Of a stretch of DNA of 64,000 bases, positions 32,694 to 44,200 are shown in pieces. Positions within the stretch are counted from its first letter, which is position 1. The number at the start of each line of letters is the position of its first letter. The translations under genes were made by a program, and so were the position numbers. A model generated the notes under the pieces. That model saw only the letters and a list, made by a program, of their open reading frames with translations. It searched no databases and was not told the DNA's origin. Source of the DNA: Enchytraeus crypticus. Lineage: Eukaryota > Annelida > Clitellata > Enchytraeida > Enchytraeidae. Location of the stretch: assembly GCA_905160935.1 (NCBI GenBank), contig CAJHZI010000270.1, positions 15,001 through 79,000 on the forward strand, in the 5' to 3' direction.

Positions 32694-33562
32694 TATACCC
32701 TGTGTTTTTTATAACTGATACCCCAAATTGTTTTAACAATAAAGTCGTAAGAAGTGGACCGATGTGCTTGAAATTTACATTACATGACCAGCAGCCAATT
32801 CTACCAAACATAGGGAAATTTCCTTTGAATATCTTTAATAACGTGAAAGTTATAGTTTTGTGAATTGGAGTGGGGTCAGATAAGAAATTTCCAGTACATG
32901 ATTACGGGCGCGTTACATGCCGCATAAAATTATATCTATAAAAATAATAGCGAACACGTCACAAAATTTCAGCTAATGCTATTTTGATGAGCAATCACTT
33001 CTTTGCAAAATGACGTAAAATACGTGCTAATATGTTCTTAATTGACAAAGTTATTGAACTTTTAATGCATTCATTGCATGGCTTGGAACAACTGCTGTCA
33101 CCTCAGCCACTGCATCAGCGTCCTCTAGCGCCACAGTAAAAATGACTATTCGTTTATTCTCTTCAAACAATGCATGCATTAAAAGTTCAATAACTTTGTC
33201 AATTAAGAACATATCAGCACGTATTTTACGTCGTTTTGAAAAGAAGTGATTGCTCTTCCAAATAGAATTAACTGCAATTTTATATTGCGTGTTAGCTAGT
33301 ATTTTCATAGAGATAATCGACGCTAAATTTAACACGCCCGTAATCCTGCATTGGAAATTTATTATCTGACCCCACTCCTATTCGCGAAACTATAACTTTC
33401 ACGTTATTAAAGATATTCAAACAGAATGTACGTATGTGTTTGTGGAATTGGCTGCTGGTCAAGTGCTGTAAATTTCAAGAACATCGGTCAACTTCTTACG
33501 ACTTTATTGTTAAAACTTGTTAAAACAATTTGGGGTATCAGTTATAAAAGACACAGTGTATG
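32694..33562. mobile_element. Large palindromic element (IR1)
   Basis: Two inverted arms of about 390 bp, 32694-33081 and 33168-33562, flank a spacer of about 86 bp. Both arms carry ataactgataccccaaattg, ctttaataacgtgaaagtta, ggagtggggtcagataa, gtaaaatacgtgct and the inner ttaattgacaaagttattga. The arms differ by scattered substitutions and small indels. No coding match is visible. The ORF at 33051-33335 lies mostly in the right arm and has no family match. It could be a foldback-type transposon or an inverted duplication of one element. Confidence 0.8.
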
Positions 33563-33565
33563 TAT

Positions 33566-33566
<1 letters not shown>

Positions 33567-33634
<68 letters not shown>

Positions 33635-33641
33635 TACGCAG

Positions 33642-33732
<91 letters not shown>
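33567..33732. repeat. Compound microsatellite (TA)n(TG)n / (TA)n(AG)n
   Basis: (TA)n then (TG)n at 33567-33632, and (TA)n then (AG)n at 33645-33732, filling the gap between IR1 and IR2. Confidence 0.95.
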
Positions 33733-33735
<3 letters not shown>

Positions 33736-34489
33736 CTGGGGCAAAAAATAATAATCCCCTAGCGAAATCTCAATAACTTTAAGAAAACTCAAAATATCTC
33801 TACGAAATTTTCGAAGCTTCTAGGGGAGGAATTTCTGCGTATGTCTTGAAAATTTGGTGAAAATCCATTTAGCAGGAAAAATATTACAGCGTTTCTACGA
33901 AAAAAAGTGCAAAATCAGTTTCAACAAGGCTTTTTTTGCCAAAAGTCTTAATAATTTGGACAAAACTCAAAATAGTTTTACAAAATTTTCGGAGCTTCCA
34001 AAGGAGGAATTTCTACACATATCCTGCAAATTTGGTGAAAATTTATTCAAAAGTAACAAAAATACAGCGTTTTTTCGAAAACAATGTTAAAACCAATTTT
34101 AGCAGGGCTTTTTTAAACAAAAGTACCGGACATTTTCTTCAAAATTTAGGAATAATTTTAACATAAGAACGAATTTTAAGCAACATTTATTAGAGTAGCT
34201 AACAAGGTAGTGCAGGCTTAAACTCCACCACTTAAGTAAACGTCCCTTTTCAGGGTCGTTATTTTCTTTAAAAGGAACGACTGAGATTTCGAAAAGCCTT
34301 GTTAAAATTGATTTTAGCATTTTCTCGTTGAAATGCTATAATTTCGTAACTAATGAAAATATTTTCATCAAATTCGCAGGATATACGCAGAAATTCCTCC
34401 CCTAGAAGCTCCGAAAATTTCGTAGAGATATTTTGAGTTTTCTTGAAGTAATTGAGATTTCGCTAGGGGATTATTTTTTTTTGCCCCAG

Positions 34490-34492
<3 letters not shown>
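33733..34492. mobile_element. Palindromic MITE-like element (IR2)
   Basis: The terminal inverted repeats begin agactggggcaaaaaa and extend about 110 bp (33733-33848; 34367-34492), including taatcccctagcgaaatctc and aggggaggaatttctgc. The interior has a second, diverged copy of the same module in direct orientation (ctcaaaatagttttacaaaa, gaggaatttctacacat). No coding capacity. It sits inside (AG)n/(TA)n repeats, so target duplications cannot be read. Confidence 0.8.
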
Positions 34493-34531
<39 letters not shown>

Positions 34532-34632
34532 TATATATATCTATATATATATATATATATATATACATGGACATATATATATATATATATAGATATAAAT
34601 ATATATTATATATATCTATATATATATATATA
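34493..34632. repeat. (TA)n microsatellite
   Basis: TA repeats with interruptions (gata, ctat, acatggac) immediately right of IR2. Confidence 0.95.
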
Positions 34633-34639
34633 CACGGTA

Positions 34640-35515
34640 GCAAGCATGTAGGTCCAAATGAATTTAGCACAAATGGGTATTTGACGTTCGTCGTGTTTAA
34701 TTACATTTTGTCATCTGTGTTCATTGGTGTGTTTATTTGTTCAGACGTTTTACGTAGAGGATATTTTCTGTCTTCTTGCTTTAATCTGCTTATCGTCGCT
34801 TATTTTGAATTTGTTTTTTATTTATAACGGCAGTACTTTTTGCATTTTCAAATTAATTCGATATGTTTTAGAATGGTTGATATTATAGTGACATTGTATA
34901 CTCAATATTTATGTAGCATATTAAAAAAGTAAAATAACTAGTATTGAATATTACCTCAGTTCTATGATGTCGTATGCTTCTAAAATAGTGGTTAGAGGCA
35001 TGCGGTATACTTGCTTGCATTTAGCCCTGAACCATTTCTTATGTTGATTGTTGTGATATTAGACTTTGAATTTGTAAAATCATGTTATTGAATTAGATAT
35101 AATAATTAAATTTTTTTGTTATTCCAACTGCAAATGGAAACAATAAAATTGAAACTCTCATCCTACGGTAACTGCATGTGTCCGTAAAAGGGGCTAAAGC
35201 TTATATGGCTCTGAATAGATTGTAGGCGCGTTACCGTGTAATATTTATCATCCATTTTATAAATTGTAATACATTACTTGTTAGAAAGTGATTGTAATTT
35301 GTCGTTATTGTTGCTGTTAACCCATGATAACAACTACGATGCCTACATTCTCTATTCTCGTGAGACCATGCCATCTCACGCTGGGCTGTCTACCGACATG
35401 TGCTATAAAGCATTTATTGCGGATTTAATCATGCGTCTGAGCTTCACTTAAGCTGTTATCTATCAAACAACAATAAATTACCACCTCGAGCGGGACACCC
35501 CACCCCTTATTCACT
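34640..35515. other. Intergenic, no gene seen
   Basis: AT-rich with no supported ORF or repeat family. Confidence 0.45.
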
Positions 35516-35521
35516 ACTTTA

Positions 35522-35780
35522 TTGAATGTCTCAATAGCGTAGTGGTTATAGGTGTAGATAACGTCATGAAGTTTTAAATGAGAGATCCTAAGGTGAATTG
35601 AACTCTCGTGGGTTCGAATCCCAGCCGCGCTTATCTGAGAGTAAAATCTCGGACATTCACTGGACTGGTTACACGGAAAACTGAATAAATTGCCTAACGT
35701 GTTTAACATGTGGTATTAAAAGTGATAGATATCAACGTGGTTGATCGTTTCACTGTAATGTGTGCTATTATTCTAATGTG
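35522..35780 (+). mobile_element. SINE-B (tRNA-derived)
   Basis: A tRNA-like head: A-box tagcgtagtggttataggtg, B-box ggttcgaatcccagccgcgc. The body carries aatctcggacattcactgga and ends near aaaagtgatagatatcaacg. It aligns over its whole length with 55017-55275 at high identity; both are full-length. Confidence 0.85.
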
Positions 35781-35814
35781 CATCTGCACATGGAACGAGC
35801 ATCCCGCTGCGAAC

Positions 35815-36015
35815 TGGCACCCCATCACCCCTCTAACGGGCACCCCATCACCCCTCGAGCGGGCACCCATCACCCCTCGAACGAGCACCCCATTACCCCT
35901 CGAACGGGCACCCATCACCCTTCGAACAGGCACCCCATCACCCTTCGATCGGGCACCCCATCACCACTCGAACGGGCACCCCATCACCCCTCTAACGGGC
36001 ACCATACCACTACCT
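35815..36015. repeat. Minisatellite, ~22-bp unit
   Basis: About nine copies of a unit like cgaacgggcaccccatcacc, with one-base length variants. Open frames across it (Pro/Thr/His-rich) are by-products of the period. Confidence 0.9.
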
Positions 36016-36370
36016 CGAACAGGTACCTCTACATCAAACTGAATAGCTTTAAATTGTCATGTTCGTAGTCATTATTCATTTGTAGTATTTTTTGCTTAAT
36101 CATCATTCCTTGTATTCAGTATCCTTTATGAGTGTAATTATTTGCAGAGATGTTTCGTATATTCAGAGAGATATAGAACAGAGAGAACCGGGAGAGGGAG
36201 AGGAATTATTGAGAGGAAATAACACATTAATTATATTTATTGCTAATCATTCATTTTGACTGATTATAATTACATCTATATAAATATGATTGTTCTGGGT
36301 TCTGTTGTTTTATCTGTAAAAATTCGTAGAAAAATGTGGACCTCGGACTTTAGTGTCTATCTTTTGTCTT

Positions 36371-36373
<3 letters not shown>

Positions 36374-36420
<47 letters not shown>

Positions 36421-36560
36421 ACTCCTCTCTAGTGTTCTGTCAAGTGGCAGGTTCAAGGTACATATTTATACTCAGAGTCCGCTGTTACGCTCCATCAAGA
36501 GCACTTCATAGATCAATCAAATTCATTTCATTTCGTATCATTTCGCAAATGCTTTCCTGC
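36374..36560 (-). mobile_element. (CT)n plus SINE-F 3' end
   Basis: (CT)n, then tagtgttctgtcaagtggca ggttc, then atactcagagtccgc and a catcaagagcacttcatag segment. On the minus strand this is SINE-F with its 3' hairpin and an (AG)n tail. Confidence 0.6.
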
Positions 36561-36599
36561 TATCCCATATCCATATCTATCCCAGATAAACATGACTTG

Positions 36600-37215
36600 A
36601 GGAGTTCCACAAGGCTGGGACTGTGTTGATAGAGAAGCGACTACATCTACCCAGTCGGAGAACAGAACGTATAGCCTACACAACTAGAGAACGAATAAGA
36701 AAATAAGAAAGGCTTTGAATTTTTTTATTCCGTATAGTTACACACATGACATACCGCATGTGTTTACAATGTTTCCTTTCTTAAGTTTCTGTTTTTGTAG
36801 TTTTCGTTATTTCCTCCATTCCTTTCCATGGTTATTAGTAATCGTTGCCTTTTGTTGGCGCTCCAATAGCAGCCGGCGCGGATTTAAGCATAACCTCCAA
36901 CACCCTAGGGATTGTTTACTTTCAAAGCTGTCTACAAGCGGTCTTCCAAAGTGGTCGCCCACAATTTACTAACCGCGTGCAGCGTGGCTTTACTTCGTTC
37001 AACTGTCGCGCAGCTTAACTGAGTGCGCTAAATCCCCCCCCAAATTTATATGAAATGGCTTAATTTTAATGCACTACTTGGTGATCCTGTTATAACAGAT
37101 AATCTCGCTGTTAGTCCAAAACCTCCGACTTTTAATACCCTGTTTGTTAGCGGTTTAGCGGTTAAGATTCGAAACTACGAATCAATTAATGCGTGATTCG
37201 GAAATAGCCTTAAAT
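36600..37215. other. Intergenic, no gene seen
   Basis: No supported gene. A more GC-rich part at about 36850-37030 (ggcgctccaatagcagccgg and following) looks like a decayed repeat but matches nothing else in the window. Confidence 0.4.
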
Positions 37216-37219
37216 AAAA

Positions 37220-37345
37220 AAGCTAATGTTAACGTCAGTTTCCTCACTCGAAAGCGATGTCACTGACGGGCGAGCCCAGGATTTGAACCCCGCACATACT
37301 GATCCGCTGTCGAGCATCTTTCCGACATTACCACTGGCTCCAGGC
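37220..37345 (-). mobile_element. SINE-A (tRNA-derived), minus
   Basis: agctaatgttaacgtcagtt, cctcactcgaaagcg, gatttgaaccccgcacat and accactggct; nearly the same as 24954-25080. Confidence 0.75.
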
Positions 37346-37404
37346 GGCTTAAGCCTACTTATCGTTGATGGTAGAGTGGTATGAGACAAATGTCAAACCA
37401 AACT

Positions 37405-37547
37405 AACTCGTAGAAATCCAAGTTCATCATGGAGAGATTGATTTAAATATTAATAACCTACGTAAATTCTTATACTTACGTAGCCTATTTATATACATGT
37501 ATAAATCAATCTCTCCATGATGAAATAGGATTTCTAAGGATTAGTTG
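37405..37547. repeat. Inverted repeat, ~45-bp arms
   Basis: The left arm contains tcatcatggagagattgatt and the right arm its complement aatcaatctctccatgatga. A second matching block, tagaaatcc / ggatttcta, extends the arms. The loop is about 50 bp. Possibly a MITE remnant. Confidence 0.75.
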
Positions 37548-37639
37548 TGGTGGATGTGATGGGTGTTTCAGTGGTGGATGTGGTTCCACAAGGAGGATTG
37601 TGATTGATGTTTCAGTTCCAAAGCTTGAAGTTCGTTATT

Positions 37640-37641
37640 TT

Positions 37642-37677
<36 letters not shown>

Positions 37678-37775
37678 ACTCTCCCTATATCTCTGTGGAC
37701 TGATTTGTGGCAGGTCCATAACATACAACTCTCAATTCTCGATCGACTCTTCTGATATGCCTGAGGAAAGACAAT
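37640..37775 (-). mobile_element. (CT)n plus diverged SINE-F end
   Basis: (CT)n at about 37643-37676, then ggactgatttgtggcaggtc cataacatac; a weak hairpin match. Confidence 0.45.
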
Positions 37776-37867
37776 GATCAATTTATGATAAATTCATGGC
37801 TTTAGGTGCACTTCACAGAGCAAATGTTTACCAGTGGTTGCTAGAGGCAACAGCTTTGTGATAGGCC

Positions 37868-37950
37868 TACAGCTTGATAGGCCTACAGGCTCTCTGCCTG
37901 ACAGGCCTGCAGCATGATAGGCCTACAGGCTCTCTGCCTGACAGGCAGGG
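37868..37950. repeat. Tandem duplication, ~42-bp unit
   Basis: Two copies of gataggcctacaggctctct gcctgacaggc..., nearly identical. Confidence 0.8.
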
Positions 37951-38045
37951 TTTCCTTGCCGTCATTAGTGAGTCCATACAACTCTATTGTAGATTTCATT
38001 GTAACTATAATCATATTTATGGAGTTATTACTGTTTAAAACGTAA

Positions 38046-38182
38046 AAGCTAAGCTAATGTTAACGTCAGTTTCCTCACTCAAAGCGATATCTGTGACGGG
38101 AGAGCCCAGGATTTTAACCCCGCTAGTACTGGACTACTGGTCCGTGGTCGAAAATCTTACCGACATCGCCACTGACTCCAGC
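38046..38182 (-). mobile_element. SINE-A (tRNA-derived), minus
   Basis: agctaatgttaacgtcagtt, cgggagagcccaggatttta, accccgct, and cgacatcgccactgactcca. The B-box has one change (attttaacccc). Confidence 0.7.
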
Positions 38183-38940
38183 CAGTGGCGATAATTAAAG
38201 GAATTAGTTCTATTAATATCTTAAGACCGTAAATGGTATAATATAAGTATTAATATAATTAACAGGCAGTGTTGTAAAAAGTTCTCAGCAAAATATTTTA
38301 AGTAAAAGTAAAAGTAATGGATGGTAAAAGTAAAAGTAAAAAGTACTTGATCAGAATTTTACTTACGTAAAAAGTAAAAAGTACTCGACAAAAAGTAGTA
38401 CTTTTGAGTAAAAAGTAAAAGTACTCATACTTTTCTACAGAAACAAAATATATACATTGAAAGAATCGTTTTACATGTTCTCAAATTAGTTTCAAATAGC
38501 TTGATTTTATTCTAATTAAAAACGAAAACTTGAAAATAAAGGCTAATGAAAATTTAAGTTCACGTCTAAAGTTTCTGAACTCAAATAATGTTCGCTACAC
38601 ATGCACATGCTTCTCTAGAATTTAAAAAATAAATTCAAGCCCCCTTCAGAATTAAATTTAAATTAGCATGGTTAACTAAGACTTATTTTCTAAAAGAATT
38701 TTCCAAAAATAAGTGTCTTATAAAAATAATATTTATTTAAATTCCTAATTTATTCTTAACTTTTCGAGGTCTTAATTGCGGGCTGTTTAAATGCTACTAT
38801 AGTAGTCGACAAAGGCGGCCGGTACGGCTGTATGACGTAGTTCAGCGGCTCTATATCTATAATTAACGCTGTATGACGCGGATCAAAGGCTTTCTTTCTA
38901 TAATTAAGCTTTTAAATTTATGCTCATAAATCATCTACAG

Positions 38941-39502
38941 CAGGGGTTATCAACACGTGGGTCGCGAACATCTTGATTCGGTGTCACCAAATCATAGTAG
39001 CTTCCTGCTAGTAATTTCTACAGTGAAAAAGCACAATTTCGCAACTATTCTCAAAATATGTAACTAAATTCGCATCATACTTCAACACTGTGACTCTAGC
39101 CGCAATATCTACTATTGCCTGCTTTAAACATCTTAAAATATAGTAAAATCACAGCACATACATACATACATACATACATACAAACATACAAACATACATA
39201 CATACGTACATTGATACATACATATATACATACATACATGCATATATACATACTTACATACATACATGCATACATACATACTTACTTACTTACATACATA
39301 CATATACTGTATATACATGTAGAGCTAGATATATGTATGGCTAAATTCTCGGCATTATTGTTCGCGTCTCTGGGTTAATAGGAGTAGTCTACCCGCTATA
39401 TGACTGTGAACATAAAAAAGAAGAAAAATGATAAAAGCTCAGGGGTCGCCACCTGAAGGAAAAATATGGGGGTCGTTGGGGTAAGCAGGTTGGGAACCAC
39501 TG
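38941..39502. mobile_element. Nested hAT-type MITE, 562 bp
   Basis: Ends caggggttatcaac on the left and, reverse-complemented, cagtggttcccaacc on the right. Subterminal gtgggtcgcgaac and ggggtcgccacc are the common gggtcgcgacc type. Flanks atctacag and atctatac are an 8-bp duplication with two mismatches. It holds a (CATA)n tract at about 39155-39305. Confidence 0.75.
39155..39305. repeat. (CATA)n microsatellite
   Basis: catacata repeats with caaa, tata and ctta variants, inside the nested MITE. Confidence 0.95.
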
Positions 39503-39854
39503 ATCTATACTGTGAGAAGAAATTTCAAATCATAATTACTGAAATGATGTAGGCCAAAGTACAGTAAGCCTAGGCCGCTATCAAAACGTTTGATCTACGT
39601 CATACAGATGTTACCAAAAGCCAAACTAAAAACAGACGGCTATGATATTTTGCTATGCAGGCCGATTAAAAAATTTGGCGATTAACATATCGGCAATTTA
39701 TCAAAAGTAACTCGACTTTTTCAGTTCCACGTATGCAAAGTAAAAGTAAAAAGTACTACAAAAATTACTTCGTTACAAGTAAAAGTATCGGTTGAGTACT
39801 TTTTACTTGTAACGAAGTATTTTTACTTCGTTACTTCACAACACTGTTAATAGG

Positions 39855-40595
39855 CCTATATGATGTCTTTTAAATTAATATTACTTAGGTAATAATTTCA
39901 TTATCGCAGTAAATGCTTGGTATATGGAGCGTTTAACTTGCGATATTCTCCGAGTCGTTGAAGAATTGATCAACCGTAGGCAGTATTTGTCGCAACAGGC
40001 GAATAAACAGAATCTGGATAAGGCAGTGAAAAACTACTAATCGTACATGTCTTTGAAGTATTGTTTATTTGATCAGTGCTAAATGTTACATGCATAAGCC
40101 TGTTAGTTAGATCGGAATTTAGCGCACTTGGATTAGCTGCGCCTGCGCGAGCTTGCAAAACAAACGTTAGTGGGAATATGTTCTTGAATACCTCACATTT
40201 AAGTGCACACGAATTTTAAAAAGGAGATACCCTTAAGATTGACTACTGTATTTTAAGATAAATATAGATAATTTCTCTAGGCTCAGTAATAAAAGCTAAA
40301 TTAAAGAAATACTAGGCCTTTATAGTTATTAATTAGATATTATTAACAATAGAAAAAGAACTCGAGTTATTATTTAATGTACTTGTTTGACCCATAATTC
40401 AGATTAAATGGAATTTTACATCACGCGATTATTTATGAATTTAGAAATTAATTGCATGAGAGAAACTGTACTTTACTAACAGAGGCTGCGTAATTGTAAG
40501 ATTACTTTAGGTCTAGGTTCAGTAAATGCACAACCTATATTGTTTATAAAGTATATTGCATATTATGTCTAAACACTAGGCCTATTGTATATATA
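39855..40595. other. Intergenic, no gene seen
   Basis: AT-rich; no supported ORF. Confidence 0.45.
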
Positions 40596-40607
40596 TGTAA
40601 TATCTGA

Positions 40608-40915
40608 TATTTTATTTATTTATTTATTTATAATTAGAAAGTCAGACAGCAAGGCCCACACAAAGCGTGCAAGACACACAGCACATTCATAAAATCAGGT
40701 AAACACTCGTAAAATCAGATATTAGAGTTCTAAAATGGAAAAATCACAACCTAAAAAAAATAACTAGTGCACTTCCACAATTACTACCACACTGATAATA
40801 CACACGTTTAGAGTTGTAAATAATAGTATCACAACTAGGCATGCTACATAACTGCGACATCGTGGATAAACTCTCCTGCCGTTTGAAACCAAAGAATCTT
40901 TTGGCACATCTAGTA
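40608..40915 (-). mobile_element. Possible LINE 3' end, (AAATA)n-like tail
   Basis: On the minus strand, a decayed frame with RCAKRFFGFKRQE and DTIIYNSKRVYY is followed by gccttgctgtctgactttct and an aattataaataaataaata tail. The arrangement suits a 5'-truncated LINE, but the protein match is weak. Confidence 0.35.
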
Positions 40916-40916
40916 T

Positions 40917-40917
<1 letters not shown>

Positions 40918-40993
<76 letters not shown>
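40918..40993. repeat. (TA)n tract abutting the PDXDC1 promoter
   Basis: About 76 bp of pure TA repeat ending some 20 bp before the TATA-like box. Confidence 0.95.
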
Positions 40994-40996
<3 letters not shown>

Positions 40997-41009
40997 CTTC
41001 GTACATATA

Positions 41010-41065
41010 TAGTATATAAAGCGATCCAGTCATCGTCAGTCGTCAGTCAACGTCAGTAAACTGCA
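41010..41065 (+). promoter_or_regulatory. Core promoter candidate of PDXDC1
   Basis: tatataaagc at about 41013-41022 is a good TATA box. Initiator-like tcagtcg/tcagtca words follow at about 41036-41050, and the ATG is at 41066, leaving a very short 5' UTR. The same stretch has triple gtcagt repeats. Confidence 0.5.
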
Positions 41066-41230
41066 ATGGATAAGCTGTTCAAGTTCGACTCGTCTAAGAT
41101 GATGGACGATGTCATCAAGGCGATGAACACCAACTTTCCCAAAGAAGAAGAATCCGACAAGAAGATAAGCTCCTCTGGGATTGTCGTCTCTAGCAATGGG
41201 GAACCACTTACCTGCTCGGACATACTTGCG
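41066..41230 (+). CDS. PDXDC1: PDXDC1 exon 1
   Basis: MDKLFKFDSSKMMDDVIKAM through GEPLTCSDILA, 55 codons, donor GCG|GTATAT. The N-terminal match to human is weak, but a (K)KxIS-G segment and the position after a TATA box support it. Confidence 0.75.
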
Positions 41231-44200
41231 GTATATTGTTATTAAAATCTATATTATCATCATCATCTTCATCTTGCCTTAAATCCCAGTTTAACCAGGG
41301 TCGGGATACGAATAGACTTCTTTTATCCATTCGTTTAAGTTTTGAGGCAATTACTGGAGCCTAGGCGCTCACCAGCCGAATGTCCTTTCTGACGTTGGTA
41401 TGGATCCTAGTGCTTTAGTCGCTTTCTATGACACGTGCAGTCACCAGCTGGTCAAGTTATTCAAACGACTCGGACACAACACGAGGAATATTAGGATCTC
41501 TATAAGTCTAAAACCTTCTTTAGCAGCTTAACTAGAAAACATGGACGCAGCCTTTGATTACCACCGTGTCCACATCCGTGCAGGAAAACATTGAAGTATA
41601 TTGTAATTACATTTAAGCATAGATATATTCAAAAAATTAATCAAACCTATAGAAGTGTCATTCTAGAACTTTAGCGTTATTAGCCAAATTATTATCATTT
41701 CAGCTGATTTAATTGATCATAGGTTAAATTGCAGATAGACAGTTGATAAATGTATTAAGAAATAGGAAGACGAGTTGGATAGGATACATTTTAGGGGGGA
41801 AGGTCTATTAAAAGAGGTCATAGAAGGTAGAATGGAAGGAAAAAGAGGCAGGGGCAGGCCGAGATTAGGTATGTTAGGTGATTTAAAGACCCACTCATAT
41901 GTGGAAATGAAGAGGAAGGCGGAAGACAGAGAAGAGTGGAGGCGTTATATACCACGGACCTGCCAGTAGGCAGTGCACTAAGAGAGAGAGAGAGAGAGAG
42001 AGAGAGGTTAAATTACCAAATGATTAAAGTTGATTGAAACATAGATTAATTATCGGATGATTAAATTGATTAACATTTAAATGACGGGTTTATTAAATTT
42101 TGTGAAAATTAGCTGATGGACTGAATTGAAATAATATTGTCTTTTGAGGTAATTAATATGAAAATTTCACCGTCGTGCTTATATATATATATATATCAAG
42201 TCAGGCCTACAGATGAAAACTAAATTTACTTTTTTTTACTGATCTGACATTTCGCTTAGTAGGCCTAACCCTTTGTTGTTACAGAATTTAACTTCAGTAA
42301 AGAGCACAAGTGTAATGGAATTAAAGAAAATTGAATCACTTATCAGCAGCTGCCAAATGTAAGATTCTTTTATTGGATTTATCCTGTAAGCCCTATTATG
42401 TGATTTTAACGTCAGTTTGACAATTTCTTCGCTGTTAGAGACATAAGTGACGGATGAACCAAAGTGAGAGCAGTTCATCTATTACTCCGTAGTCGAGATT
42501 TTAAAATGTCACTGGCCAGTCAATTCAAATTTCTTAAATTCAGAATGAATAAAAAAGAACTTTGTCGTTGTATTAGTACTCACTACGCATTTAAAGGCAA
42601 TTACGCATTTAAACACTATCTGTATAGCCAATATTTGACTACATAATATATAGCGGCAAATATATAACATTGATTTTAATTTGAAGTGCCTATTCTGCTA
42701 ATCTGTCGTTCTGTGATTTCGTCGTCCGAGGTGCTTGAGTGTGGATCTAGTCATGCCGAATAACAATAAAACTCCATCAAAAGTTCATCAAAATTGCACC
42801 AAATTGAACACATAAACAGCAAATAAATTCTGTCTCTGTCTCTCTCTCGCTCTCTATCTCTCTTTCTCCCTCTCTCTCTCTGTCTCTCTCTCTCTCTAAT
42901 GTTCTACCAACAGGCAGGTCCTAGCTTCATATTCCTATTGTCAGTCGTATGCCACGCTCAATAAAGCTTGAGCACTCCATCGATCTACAAGTTATTTCCT
43001 TCACAAAATCTATGTCTTATATGCACTTTAATATAGACTATAGCTGGGAAATATATGTCGTTTGGGACATATATGGTTCCGTTATGACGTTATGGTTCAC
43101 CTTTACCTTCCACACTTTTTAAAGTTTTGCTAAGGCGCCTCTTATGACGGGTACAGTTTGCGATTGTTTCATGTAACAGTAGCCACATCAGTTACACAGG
43201 TTAAAAATCGCGAGAAAATAAACAAACCAAACGAATTCAAAACGAATTTGTACATAGAGTTTGTAGTAGTTTAGAGTATCCATTGTTACTCTGTACACAA
43301 TGTACTGAAAACTGTGATAGAATCGAATCCATTCTATTATTTATCAAACTATAAGTTCAACATAAAAGTGGCTCAAACTCTCTTTATGGAATAAAGAAGA
43401 GCATCGTCTCGAACATAGATACATCGTCATCGTCATCTTCCCTTGAATCCCAATTTAGCCAGGGTAGGGAAAACATAGGAGCAATTTTAAGTTATTACTG
43501 AAGATGCGATTATCGTTCCCTCCAGTTAATAAATAGCTTATACATGTATTAAAGTCTATGACTTATTGCAGTACTATCAACAAAATTTACTACTGCATTT
43601 CTGAATTATATTAGCAGTTTGAGTAGATTTAATTTGCAAGTTTCTCGTTTCTGAGATTATGCATGCAAATAGTCGCATATAAATAATTTATTTTGCTAAT
43701 TTTTCAGACAAACAGGCGAAGAAATATTGGAGAGGCTAAATCGTTTATCATTGAAACAGTATCATGATATCTGGTATGACTAATCTTGTTGAACATAGTG
43801 TGTTGGATTGTAGAAATATTTTAGTTGATTTACCGAGTTTATAACAGACTTGCATCAGTAGCAGTATGACATAGGTTTGAAACTTCACAGGTTCGTTTCA
43901 TAGATCTGATAGTATTCGTTTAAGTACCAAAGTGGACGTTAAACTTAGCTTTGTAACTTTAATAAAGATTAGTTGAAATTGTGGTTGAGAAATAAACTAA
44001 CATTCTTATTTATCATTTTATCTAGAGATTTATAAAATCTTAAGACATAACAAAAATTATTGTAATAAAGTGTATAACAACTGGAATCCTTAAAAAATAC
44101 ACGAATTCGATAGAATCAAATAATTGACATTGTTTAACTGGATGTATGCAGTACGGAAGGATCGAATGACGAACTACTTCCAGACCAGAAAAGTGATGAA

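Larger units (their letters stand above)
38267..39846. mobile_element. hAT element, non-autonomous, 1.58 kb
   Basis: It starts cagtgttgtaaaaagtt and ends cacaacactg. Subterminal DNA is rich in aagtaaaagta and cttcgttac words on both sides. The flanks ttaacagg (38259-38266) and ttaatagg (39847-39854) form an 8-bp duplication with one mismatch, typical of hAT. No transposase is recognisable. A second hAT-type MITE is nested at 38941-39502. Confidence 0.8.

Noticed and set aside
33051-33335. 94-codon ORF with an Ala/Val/Asp-rich tail
   Set aside because: It lies in the right arm and spacer of the IR1 palindrome; no domain match and no splice context.
35703-36068. Pro/His/Thr-rich and Arg/Gly-rich ORFs up to 110 codons
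   Set aside because: They are frames of the 22-bp minisatellite at 35815-36015.
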